Positions 57,401 to 64,000 of a stretch of DNA of 64,000 nucleotides are shown one piece after another (within the stretch, counting starts at the first letter, position 1; each line of letters begins with the position of its first letter). The notes under the pieces were generated by a model. It saw nothing but the letters and a program-made list of their open reading frames with translations. It was not told the DNA's origin and did not search any database. Source of the DNA: Streptomyces sp. NRRL F-6492 (GTDB lineage Bacteria > Actinomycetota > Actinomycetes > Streptomycetales > Streptomycetaceae); the NCBI RefSeq assembly GCF_001280125.1, contig NZ_LGEG01000193.1, forward strand, positions 59,655 to 123,654. Reading direction: 5' to 3'. The position numbers and the translations under genes were made by a program.

Positions 57401-57646
57401 GCTCGGCAGGACCCGGTGGCCGGTCCCGGGGGGCTCGGCGCCCCAGACGTCGTCGAGGAGCCGCTCGTACGTCACGAACGCCGGCGCGCGCAGGACCAGG
57501 GCGGCGAGGACCGCCTGTCTGCGCACCGGACCGAGGGCGATCCGCGTACCGCCGCGCCGGGCCCGGACGGATCCGAGCAGTTCGATCCGCAGGCGTTCCC
57601 CCGCGCCGGCCGGGTCCCCGCCCGGCCCGTCTGCCCGCTCGTCCAC
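54452..57646 (-). CDS. AfsR/SARP-family regulator with NB-ARC and TPR
   Basis: 1064 residues. Order: OmpR-type winged helix (about 18-95, GPVRRQAVLAALVLRAPAFV), bacterial transcriptional activation domain (about 100-265), a Pro/Gly/Asp-rich linker, NB-ARC ATPase (about 365-650; Walker A GTAGVGKTALV, LLLVVDDARSAEQV, GLPLALRIAGARL) and C-terminal TPR repeats (about 740-1050). This is the AfsR layout of global activators of secondary metabolism and development. GTG at 57646 is the start. It may control the biosynthetic genes, but no adjacent target is evident. Confidence 0.92.
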   Translation of the reverse strand: MDERADGPGGDPAGAGERLRIELLGSVRARRGGTRIALGPVRRQAVLAALVLRAPAFVTYERLLDDVWGAEPPGTGHRVLPSYVYALRKALDAPDAGPGGSVILGGRGGYRFVPEGAGTDLAELAERVAHARRAKAAGDLDAALDHGGRALELLHGEPLPGLPGPLAGSERQRLARQRRALLQDRAECLVLLGRHAEALDGLMAAPPAPPHDEPLAALRMRALYGSGRQAEALAVYGETRRRLLDELGVEPGEELRRVHQAVLRRDDRLLLGRRRRGGAGTGPDGGPGSDAGHLPAVGGEFGQGPGAPGAGTDVEHRLADGSGLPRPRHGEHPRHPDPTGPSDRAHRPRRHRNELPGDTASLIGREAELALLTAPVAPGAVSVMTVDGTAGVGKTALVVRAAWTLADAHPDGCLFVDLHAYGAAHETVDPRRALRRLLRAVRDRGHGVPDEPPGAQDGDDGRDDLTELVAAWRAATSGLRLLLVVDDARSAEQVRPLLPAGPGSRVLVAGRQRLPGLDAGVRLTVEPLDTGVAVGLLRELLGADRADREPEAARELARRCGGLPLALRIAGARLQNRPSWTLAFLAGRMSDDARGLGELRAEDRSVEAAFRLSYDQLAPGLRRGFRAVGLAPTARFDDLVLAVVLGRSRRYAEEVLEDLVDASLVQQPHPGRYRLHDLVRAHARQLAEEVPEEAAADRDAVLRLYTAAGRLAADWGPDAFPTGPEDAGDAPFADWREASAWLGATGGELVDVVAYAVAAGEFDHACWIAEALVDHLLGQGNHHECRTALELALSCADRSSDLRMPASLRNCMGFLEVHRGRFRQAHSWFADALRHGSGHGDPRDRVRAVAGMGVTEWTLGRVEEGTARLEEAVERAAGLGDDWLTGIVTCNLGAIHHRRGRYEEALALYATALALAEKSGRPRPVASSLCFVAEAQLALGRTAEAVGLLRRAADLARAAEDPPLRAATLSRLAAAEHALGRLGPAVDAHHEALSALTRHTSTWLEMQVRVRLGGTYAAAGRHAEARREFEAVLALPGAESHPHEYGLARDGLAGDVAPAPGESP

Positions 57647-57940
57647 TTCGCGTCCCCGTGTCTTCCGTGCGCCGTGTGCCCGCGCCGTTCTTCAACGTCC
57701 TTGCTTCAACAGGATTTCATCGCCCTTGCAACGCGGTGCGCCAGGGTTGGCCGAGTTGTGTCGGGTACCCACGCATCGACGGGGGGCGGAGGTGCCGGGT
57801 GACGACGCACAGGGCGGGGCGGCAGTGTCGGCTGCCGCCCCGCGGCCGTCGAAGGGCCGGCCGCCGCGGCGGCCGGGACCGCGGACGCGGCCCGTCTCTC
57901 TCCCCCCCCGCACCGCCGAACTGCCGAGAGAGGTCCTCCC

Positions 57941-58511
57941 ATGTCCCCTTCCCCGGGTTCCCCGGGCTCCCGGGCTCCCCGGGCACGTCCGGCGCACGGC
58001 CCACCCGCCGCGGCGGCCGCTGGGAGCGCTACCGCGTCGCCCATCCCTTCTCGGCCCGGGACCAGGCGGGTCTGTGGGGGCGATCGTGGGCATCGTCGGC
58101 CTCGCCCTGCTGCCCGGCCGGGCGCTCGACACGAAGGGCGGCGTCGTCGTCGCGGTGCTCCCCTTCGTCATCGGCCGGTACGAGAACCGGCGCACGGCGT
58201 TCCGGTTCGACGCCGCCGGCGCCCGGTTCGGCACCGTGCTGCTGCCGTGGAGCGACGCCACCCAGTTCGTCGTGGCCGAACCGCCGGGCGGGCGGCAGAC
58301 GTTGATCGGCGCGCGGCTGAGGTCCGGCGCGACCCCGCCGACGGGCGCGGACGTGCCCCCGCCGCACCCGGCGATGCCCGCACCGGTCCATGTCGCCGTC
58401 CCGCGCGCCACGTTCGATCTGGCCAAAATGATCCGCAAGGCACGCGCGTACGCGCCCCCGCATGTTCGGATCGCGTTCGCCGGGCCGTCCGGCGAACGCG
58501 TCGCGCACTGA
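57941..58511 (+). pseudogene. Membrane protein gene with two single-base frameshifts
   Basis: ATG at 57941 (GAGAGG upstream) starts SPSPGSPGS. A C is missing in the third of four 9-bp CTCCCCGGG-like units (57967-57974 has only 8 bases), which moves coding to the frame reading GGRWERYRVAHPFSARDQAG. A G is then missing from the run at 58076-58080, moving it to GAIVGIVGLALLPGRAL. With both restored the product is 190 residues: Pro/Gly/Ser-rich lead, one or two membrane helices, then a soluble domain. Family not recognised. Two homopolymer losses in one gene make sequencing error a serious option. Confidence 0.65.
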
Positions 58512-58553
58512 ACCACACACTTCGATCGCGCGCGTGATCGCGCACGAGAACCG

Positions 58554-58597
58554 ACGTCGGCGCCGGGTCCGGTGCGCACCGGACCCGGCGCCGACGT
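58554..58597. terminator. 44-bp perfect palindrome
   Basis: A perfect 22+22 inverted repeat with no spacer, core CCGGTGCGCACCGG. It ends 18 bp before the next ATG, next to the ribosome-binding site GAGGAAGGGG. It could be the terminator of the upstream gene and also limit read-through into the propeller-protein gene. Confidence 0.85.
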
Positions 58598-58615
58598 GAG
58601 GAAGGGGAAAGACCG

Positions 58616-60172
58616 ATGGAACGCCCGCCGCAGCCCTGGTACGTGCCACGCCCGCCGCAGCGGACGGTTCCCGACAACCCGTACGCCCCGGAGGGATACG
58701 CCCCGCCCCCGCCCCCGGCGCCCGCCCGCCGCCCGCGCCCCGGCAGAGGGCCGGTGGTCGCCGGGATCGTCGCCCTCCTCGTCCTGGCCGGCGCCGGGAC
58801 GTACGCCCTCCGGAGCGACCGGCAGGGGGGACCGGACGCGCCGCCCGCGGCGACGGGGACGGCGACCCCCTCCGGGACGCCGTCCGCACCCCGTACCCCC
58901 GCCGCCCCCACCCCCGCGCCGAAGCGGATCCCCACCACGGAGGAGATCAACGCGGGACGCGCGGCGGGGGACGCCACGGCGTGGATCGTCGACGACCGCA
59001 ACGACCTGCCCCGGCGGAACGTCAAGCTCCACGACCTGTGGGTCGTCGGCGACACGGTCGTCCAGGCCGTGTACCGGAAGGTCGTCGCCCACCGCCTCTC
59101 CGACGGCGCCGAGCTGTGGAGCGTGCCGCTGCCCACTCCCGTCTGCGAGACACCGGTCCACCCGACCCCCGACGGCAAGGTCGTCGTGGTCCACAAGAGC
59201 ACCCAGGCCCAGAACGGCAACCGGTGCAACCAGCTCCGGATGATCGACCTCCGTACGGGGAAGGCCGGTTGGCACAGGGAACTGACCGAGACCGGCTCCA
59301 TGGACGACACGATCATCGTGCACACCGCCATCAGCGGGGACGTCGTCGCGGTCGTCCAGAGCATGAGGGCCGCCGCGTACCGCGTGGGCGACGGGACCAA
59401 GCTCTACGACATCCCCATGGAGAACCCCGGCGGCTGCTACCCCGACGACGTGGCGGGCGGCGCCCGGCTCCTGCTCACCTCCGACTGCGCGATCGGCACG
59501 GACCGGCGGAAGGCGTACAGCCAGCTCCGGGAGATCGACCCCCGCACCGGCAAGGTGCTCTGGCGCCACCGGACCCCGCAGGGCTGGAGGATCGGCAAGG
59601 TGATCTCCACCTATCCGGCCGTCCTCACCACGTTCCACGCCGAGGAGTACACCGAGAACTGGCGGGTCGTCTCCCTCGGGCCCGGTGGAAGGCCCCGCAC
59701 CACCATCGACGCCAGGAAGAAGGGCTTCGCGTACTGCGGCGACGCCGGGGACGCGGGCGAGGGCGTCCAGAACTGCCCCGGCACCCTCGTCGGCGGGCAG
59801 GCCGTGTACCTGGGCGGAACCGACCGGGTCGGCGCCTACGACCTCGGCACCGGGAAACTCCTCTGGGGCGTGAAGTCCGGGGACGGCGGCACCCTCCACC
59901 CGCTGCGCGCGGAGGGCGGCGCACGGGCCCTCGTCTACGAGGCGCCCGGCACGGAGCGGCCCGGCGGGATCACCCGGTTCGGCCCGGGAGGCGTGGACAC
60001 GAAGCAGGAGGTGCTGCGCCACCCCGCGCCGGCCCGCTCCACGGAACTCGGCATGTACGCCGGGAAACTGGCCTACGCGAACGGCCGGATCGTCATCACG
60101 CCCTCCCTCGTCGACGGCGACGACGCGCGGCACGAGGCCCGCATGCTGTCCTTCGCCCCGGAGGAGCCGTGA
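58616..60172 (+). CDS. Membrane-anchored PQQ-like beta-propeller protein
   Basis: 518 residues: Pro/Tyr-rich cytoplasmic lead, one membrane helix (VVAGIVALLVLAGAGTYAL, about 43-62), a Thr/Pro/Ala linker, then a propeller with quinoprotein-type blades (LSDGAELWSVPLP, IDLRTGKAGWHRELT, IDPRTGKVLWRHRTP, YDLGTGKLLWGVKSG). The DxxTGxxxW repeats resemble PQQ-binding propellers, but cofactor binding is not shown. Four blade-region cysteines may form disulfides outside the cell. Such proteins often accompany Ser/Thr kinases; a kinase remnant lies downstream. Confidence 0.87.
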   Translation: MERPPQPWYVPRPPQRTVPDNPYAPEGYAPPPPPAPARRPRPGRGPVVAGIVALLVLAGAGTYALRSDRQGGPDAPPAATGTATPSGTPSAPRTPAAPTPAPKRIPTTEEINAGRAAGDATAWIVDDRNDLPRRNVKLHDLWVVGDTVVQAVYRKVVAHRLSDGAELWSVPLPTPVCETPVHPTPDGKVVVVHKSTQAQNGNRCNQLRMIDLRTGKAGWHRELTETGSMDDTIIVHTAISGDVVAVVQSMRAAAYRVGDGTKLYDIPMENPGGCYPDDVAGGARLLLTSDCAIGTDRRKAYSQLREIDPRTGKVLWRHRTPQGWRIGKVISTYPAVLTTFHAEEYTENWRVVSLGPGGRPRTTIDARKKGFAYCGDAGDAGEGVQNCPGTLVGGQAVYLGGTDRVGAYDLGTGKLLWGVKSGDGGTLHPLRAEGGARALVYEAPGTERPGGITRFGPGGVDTKQEVLRHPAPARSTELGMYAGKLAYANGRIVITPSLVDGDDARHEARMLSFAPEEP

Positions 60173-60224
60173 GCGGCCCGGCCCGGGACCACGCGGTCCT
60201 CCGGGCCGGGCGCGGTGCCCGTGC

Positions 60225-60887
60225 TCAGCCCCGGAAGGAGGCGGGGCGCTCGGGGGAGGCCTCGGCGAGGGCCTTGGTCACGGCGTCGACACCCGCCCGC
60301 AGCCCGTACACGGGGGTGTCGGGCTGCTGCCGCCAGGAGTCGTCGATGCCGCCGGCGTCGACCGTGTCGAAGCCGAGCTCGTCGATGAGGGCGCGGACGG
60401 TGTCCTTGGCGGCCTCGTCGTCACCGGCGACCGGCAGGGCGATCCGCTCGGGGTCGCCGGCCGGGCGCGGCAGGTCGAGGATGTCCTGGGCGTAGGTGCC
60501 GTTGAACGCCTTGACGACGGAATGGCCCAGGTGCTTCTCCGTCCACCGGCTCTCGGTCAGGCCCTCGTCCTCGATGGCGGCGATCCGTCCGTCGCGCTCC
60601 CTGGGGTAGTAGTTGCCGGTGTCGAGGACGACGAAGCCCTCGGCGGCGCCGGAGAGGACGTCGCCGGGCAGGTCGGGGACGTTCTTCAGGGGGATGGTCA
60701 CGACGACCAGTTCCGCGCCGCGGGCGGCCTCGGTGACGGGGACCGGGGTGGCGCCGGTCTCCTCGGCGAGCGCGGTGAGCGTCTCGGGACCGCGGGAGTT
60801 CGCCACGGACACGGTGTGGCCGAGGGCCGTGAGACGACGGGTGAGGTTGCCGCCGATGTTGCCGGCGCCGATGATGCCGATCTTCAT
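60225..60887 (-). CDS. NADPH-dependent F420 reductase-like protein
   Basis: 220-residue Rossmann protein beginning MKIGIIGAGNIGGNLTRRLT, with VSVANSRGPETL as the NADP-phosphate site and VVKAFNGTYAQDI, the typical layout of F420:NADP oxidoreductase-like proteins. It may exchange hydride between F420 and NADP or reduce a small substrate. ATG at 60887 has GAAGGA upstream. Single gene, convergent with the propeller gene. An F420-type LLM enzyme lies at 35078, but this does not prove cofactor use. Confidence 0.85.
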   Translation of the reverse strand: MKIGIIGAGNIGGNLTRRLTALGHTVSVANSRGPETLTALAEETGATPVPVTEAARGAELVVVTIPLKNVPDLPGDVLSGAAEGFVVLDTGNYYPRERDGRIAAIEDEGLTESRWTEKHLGHSVVKAFNGTYAQDILDLPRPAGDPERIALPVAGDDEAAKDTVRALIDELGFDTVDAGGIDDSWRQQPDTPVYGLRAGVDAVTKALAEASPERPASFRG

Positions 60888-61026
60888 GACACGTCCTTCG
60901 TGAGCGCGGTGGGGGCGGATCCGGCGCGGCCCGGGAGCACGTCCCGGGTGCGTCCGGAGCGGCGCCGATGAGCGCCGCGAACCCCCCGTCGGTGAAGGAG
61001 AACGCCACGATCCGGAGGTTTCTTCC

Positions 61027-61566
61027 GTGCGACCGCTGATCCCCGGGGATCCGGCCGCCATCGGCCCGTACCGCCTGATCGCCCGGCTGGGCGCGGGCGG
61101 CACGGGCCTCGTCCACCTCGGCAGGTCGGAGACCGGGCGGACGGTCGCGGTGAAGGTGGTGCGGAGCGAGCACGCCCGGCATCCGGACTTCCGCCGGCGG
61201 TTCGCGCGCGAGGTGGCGGCCGCCCGCCGGGTGGGAGGGGAGTGGACGGCCGCCGTGCTCGACGCCGGCACCGAGGCGCCGGTGCCGTGGGTGGCGACCC
61301 GGTACATCGCGGGCCCCGACCTGACCACCGTCGTCGCCCGGGACTTCGGCCCGCTGCCCGAGCACTCGGTCCGCGTCCTCGCCCACCGCCCGGCCTCATG
61401 TCGCCGGAACAGGTCCGCGGTCTCGAACTCACCCCCGCCAACGACGTGTTCCGCCTCGGCGCCGTCCTGGTGTACGCGGCCACCGGCCGGCTCCTCTTCG
61501 GCGCCACGGAGACCGGGCTCCACGCGCGCCTCTTCCGGATCGCGGAGGAGGAGGCGGACCTGACCG
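61027..61566 (+). pseudogene. Ser/Thr protein kinase remnant, catalytic core deleted
   Basis: GTG at 61027 begins a normal PASTA/AfsK-like kinase N-lobe: GPYRLIARLGAGGTGLVHLG, VAVKVVRSEH (ATP lysine), FAREVAAARRVGGEW, up to LPEHSVRVLA. The sequence then jumps out of frame to MSPEQVRGLELTPANDVF and RLGAVLVYAATGRLLFG (the APE-like segment and following helices). The catalytic loop HRDLKPSN, the DFG motif and activation loop are missing, about 65-70 residues. No active kinase can be made. Junction at about 61384-61398. Confidence 0.82.
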
Positions 61567-61752
61567 GTGCGGAGGAACGGCTTCCCGATCACCCCGGAGA
61601 ACCTGCCGGAAGCACTGGCGGAGTCCGTCGCGCGGATCAACGGGGCCGTTCTCGACGCCTACTCCGTCGTCTTCCGGTGCGCGGCGGGCCTCATGCTGCT
61701 GGCGGGCCTGCTCGCGGGCGCCCTGATCACGATGGGGCCCCGGGAACGCTGA
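61567..61752 (+). pseudogene. C-terminal fragment, probably of an MFS efflux protein
   Basis: A 61-codon frame with LPEALAESVARINGAVLDAY followed by one membrane helix (GLMLLAGLLAGALITMG) and a short basic end. This looks like the last helix and preceding amphipathic segment of a DHA2-type MFS drug exporter. It is fused directly to the kinase remnant, so the boundary marks a large deletion or rearrangement. It could instead be a small membrane protein of its own, but no ribosome-binding site is seen. Confidence 0.5.
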
Positions 61753-61909
61753 GGAGCGGACCGCACCCGACCGGGCCCTCCGCTTCCGGGGCCCGTACGG
61801 GTGCGCGTACGGAGCGGTCCGCGTGCGCACCCGTGGGGCCGGGCCGATCCTGGCGCCGTGTCGCATCAGCAACCGCCACCCGGCTGGGGACAACCCCGGT
61901 CCGGCCGGG

Positions 61910-63313
61910 TCAGCCGCCCCGGCGGATCTTCGCCGCCTGACGGGCCTCGGCCGTCCGGCGGGCCTCGGCGGCGCGGCGGGACTCGTTCTTGGCGCGGCCC
62001 GGACGGCCCGGGACCGTGCCGATGCCGCGGAAGGCCGCGCCGCCGCGCTGGAGGCCCTCCTGGGTCGGCGCGCTGCCGGCGACCGGGACGCCCGAGGGCT
62101 TCCGGGCGCCGGTGATGCGGGTCAGCTCGGCCTCGCCGGAGCGGACCCGGGTGACGTGGGGGCGGATGCCCGCGTCCGCCATGACGCGGGCCACGTCCCG
62201 GCGCTCCTCGGGCGTGACCAGGGTGACGACGACGCCGGACTCGCCGGCGCGCGCGGTGCGCCCGCCGCGGTGCAGATAGTCCTTGCCGTCGGCCGGCGGG
62301 TCGACGTTGACGACGAGGTCGAGCGCGTCGACGTGGATGCCGCGCGCCGCCACGTTGGTGGCGACCAGGACCGTCACCTCGCCCGTCCGGAAGCGGTCCA
62401 GGGTGCGGGTCCGCAGCGGCTGGGACTTGCCGCCGTGCAGCGCCGCCGCCCGTACGCCGCTGCCGAGGAGGTGCTTGGTGAAGCGGTCCACGGCGTGCTT
62501 GGTGTCCAGGAACATGATCACGCGCCCGTCGCGGGCGGCGATCTCCGTGGCGGTGGCGAACTTGTCGGGGCCGTGCACGTGGAGCACGTGGTGCTCCATG
62601 GTGGAGACCGCGGCGGCCGACGGGTCGACCGAGTGCACGACCGGGTCGGCGAGGTAGCGCTCGACGAGCAGGTCGACGTTCCGGTCGAGCGTGGCGGAGA
62701 ACAGCATCCGCTGCCCCTCGGCGCGCACCTGGTCGAGGAGCTCGGTGACCTGCGGCATGAAGCCCAGGTCGGCCATCTGGTCGGCCTCGTCGAGGACGGT
62801 GACCGCCACCCGGTCGAGACGGCAGTCCCTGCGCTCCACGAGGTCCATGAGGCGGCCCGGCGTCGCGACCAGGACCTCGGCCCCGTCGCGCAGCGCGGTC
62901 GCCTGCCGGCCGATCGACATGCCGCCGACCACGGTCGCCAGGCGCAGCCTCAGCGCGGCGGCGTACGGGGCGAGCGCGTCGGTGACCTGCTGGGCCAGCT
63001 CCCGCGTGGGCACCAGGACCAGGGCGAGCGGCCTGCGGGCCTCGGCCCGGCGTCCGGCGGTCCGTACGAGCAGCGGAAGGCCGAAGGCGAGCGTCTTGCC
63101 CGACCCGGTCCGCCCGCGCCCGAGGACGTCGCGGCCCGCGAGGGCGTCGGGCACGGTGGCGGCCTGGATCGGGAACGGCTCGTCGACACCCAGACGGCCG
63201 AGCACCCGGAGCACCTCGGCCGGCAGGCCGAGCTCGGCGAAGCCGCCGACCGATGTCGAGGACGACGCGGATTCGTCCTTCCGGGCGTCGTCCGTACGGG
63301 GTGTGCTGTTCAT
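61910..63313 (-). CDS. DEAD-box RNA helicase
   Basis: 467 residues with all helicase motifs: FAELGLPAEVLRVLGRLGV (Q region), GRGRTGSGKT, PTRELAQQV, LDEADQM, FSATLD, FLDTKHAVDRF, ARGIHV and HRGGRTARAG, then a basic Arg/Ala-rich tail that may bind RNA. It remodels RNA, often in ribosome assembly or cold adaptation; the neighbouring cold-shock gene supports the latter. ATG at 63313. An AATTCACG/CGTGAATT inverted repeat (about 63346-63375) lies in its upstream region. Confidence 0.93.
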   Translation of the reverse strand: MNSTPRTDDARKDESASSSTSVGGFAELGLPAEVLRVLGRLGVDEPFPIQAATVPDALAGRDVLGRGRTGSGKTLAFGLPLLVRTAGRRAEARRPLALVLVPTRELAQQVTDALAPYAAALRLRLATVVGGMSIGRQATALRDGAEVLVATPGRLMDLVERRDCRLDRVAVTVLDEADQMADLGFMPQVTELLDQVRAEGQRMLFSATLDRNVDLLVERYLADPVVHSVDPSAAAVSTMEHHVLHVHGPDKFATATEIAARDGRVIMFLDTKHAVDRFTKHLLGSGVRAAALHGGKSQPLRTRTLDRFRTGEVTVLVATNVAARGIHVDALDLVVNVDPPADGKDYLHRGGRTARAGESGVVVTLVTPEERRDVARVMADAGIRPHVTRVRSGEAELTRITGARKPSGVPVAGSAPTQEGLQRGGAAFRGIGTVPGRPGRAKNESRRAAEARRTAEARQAAKIRRGG

Positions 63314-63470
63314 GTGACCTTCCTCGAAACGGTGCGCTTCGAGGAATTCACGACGGGCAACGGGCCCGTGAATTACCGCAACGTACCGAATGCCGTATGC
63401 GTGCGGATCCGGGCGTGCCGCGGGAGCGGCGAACGGCCTCCGGTCCGTGGGAAATCCGGAAAACACGACG

Positions 63471-63507
63471 GGCCGGCGCCCTCACCACACGGGTGAGGAC
63501 ACCGGCC
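63471..63507 (-). terminator. Terminator of the cold-shock gene
   Basis: Outer stem GGCCGG/CCGGCC (63471-63476, 63502-63507) and inner stem CCTCACC/GGTGAGG (63480-63486, 63492-63498), starting 19 nt after the cold-shock stop. Confidence 0.8.
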
Positions 63508-63525
63508 GCGTCGGACGTGTCAACG

Positions 63526-63729
63526 TCAGGCGGGGAGGATGTTCTCCGCCTGCGGGCCCTTCTGGCCCTGCGTGACGTCGAAGGTCACCTTCTGGCCTTC
63601 CTGGAGCTCACGGAAGCCGGAGGTGGCGATGTTGGAGTAGTGGGCGAACACGTCCGGGCCGCCACCCTCCTGCTCGATGAAGCCGAAGCCCTTTTCCGAG
63701 TTGAACCACTTCACGGTGCCATTCGCCAT
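63526..63729 (-). CDS. Cold-shock protein (CspA family)
   Basis: 67 residues with RNP1 KGFGFI and RNP2 DVFAHYS, start [15 protein letters not shown] single-stranded nucleic-acid chaperone of the OB fold. ATG at 63729 with AAGGAG upstream. Its codon use includes more lysine, phenylalanine and glutamine codons than neighbours, as usual for highly expressed cold-shock genes. It is preceded by a long AT-richer leader with a strong hairpin. Confidence 0.97.
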   Translation of the reverse strand: MANGTVKWFNSEKGFGFIEQEGGGPDVFAHYSNIATSGFRELQEGQKVTFDVTQGQKGPQAENILPA

Positions 63730-63829
63730 GTCATATCTCCTTCGGGGCGTAGCCCTGGGAACCGCACTGTGCGGACCCCGGAGTCGCCGTGATGATTGCC
63801 CCGTCCGGAAACTGCACCGAAAACAAATC

Positions 63830-63864
63830 AAGTGCCTGACGATGTCGAATCGTCGAAGGCACTT
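63830..63864 (-). promoter_or_regulatory. Hairpin in the cold-shock gene leader
   Basis: AAGTGCCTGACGAT and ATCGTC(GA)AGGCACTT form a 14-bp stem with a 2-nt bulge and 5-nt loop, about 100 nt before the cold-shock ATG, in a locally AT-rich stretch. Likely part of a structured 5' leader or an overlapping transcription signal. Confidence 0.6.
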
Positions 63865-64000
63865 GTAAGTATTTGGGAACCACAACTGCAACTGAGGTCG
63901 ACTGTAGCACGTCGGCGGCTCCGGTGCGGGAAATCCACAAATCTCTCACCCGGGGCCATCGAGAACAAATTTCCGGCCACCGCCCCGGGCGCCCCCGCCC

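Noticed and set aside
60888..61026. Small gene between the F420/NADP-type reductase and the kinase remnant
   Set aside because: A minus-strand frame reading AFSFTDGGFAALIGAAPD is short and lacks a clear start or stop pattern; not supported.
61858..61909. N-terminus of a Pro/Gly-rich membrane protein (SHQQPPPGWGQP)
   Set aside because: Only about 17 codons before it meets the helicase gene end; at most a remnant, so not listed as a gene.

Overview
The window is about 74% GC, with GC-rich third codon positions, GTG/TTG starts and many 4-base gene overlaps. Its gene content (argCJBD, an AfsR/SARP regulator, SpoIIE-type phosphatase, CGNR, DUF2975 and DUF6479 proteins) fits the chromosome of a Streptomyces or close relative. 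All functional calls come from reading the sequence and from family knowledge; no database search was run.

Layout. 1-8.2 kb: iron-transport locus. A divergent region with two DmdR1/IdeR-type iron boxes drives a heterodimeric ABC exporter (left; the last gene runs off the edge) and an operon of two FecCD permeases, an ATPase, an amidohydrolase and a 76-residue protein (right). 8.3-10.2 kb: an MFS transporter and a divergent CGNR-type regulator, both apparently leaderless. 10.2-15.7 kb: a five-gene biosynthetic operon (ketosynthase III, class III aminotransferase, acyl-CoA dehydrogenase-like protein, FlK-like thioesterase, ATP-grasp ligase). A 30-bp direct repeat lies on either side of the 8.3-15.7 kb block. 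16.3-20.7 kb: argCJBD, with argJ frameshifted by an apparent 37-nt deletion. 21.1-24.3 kb: a SpoIIE-type phosphatase with an iron box upstream, and a DUF2975/XRE pair.

24.4-31.8 kb is the most interesting block. One Zur-like palindrome sits between a divergent MFS gene and an operon for a binding protein, permease, ATPase, DUF364 (putative heavy-metal chelation) protein, PduX-like GHMP kinase and cysteine-synthase-fold PLP enzyme. This looks like a compact synthesis, export and re-import system for a zinc-binding small molecule.

31.8-40.1 kb: a frameshifted hypothetical gene, a heme-oxygenase-like diiron protein with CDGSH and methyltransferase neighbours, small membrane proteins, an LLM oxidoreductase, an ArsB/NhaD-type permease and a secreted beta-propeller-like protein. 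40.1-54.4 kb: a molybdenum block with a giant assimilatory nitrate reductase fused to its own flavoprotein reductase, a Mop/TOBE regulator, PucR, a two-gene xanthine-dehydrogenase-type enzyme, a sulfite-oxidase-fold protein, a decayed Mop/TOBE remnant, modA and a fused modBC. 54.4-64 kb: a SARP/NB-ARC/TPR regulator, a frameshifted membrane protein, a PQQ-like propeller protein, an F420/NADP-type reductase, kinase and MFS remnants, a DEAD-box helicase and a cold-shock protein.

The region carries several broken genes. Three single-base homopolymer losses could be real decay or assembly error; the argJ and kinase lesions are larger deletions. Several genes or intergenic gaps also carry short tandem repeats.
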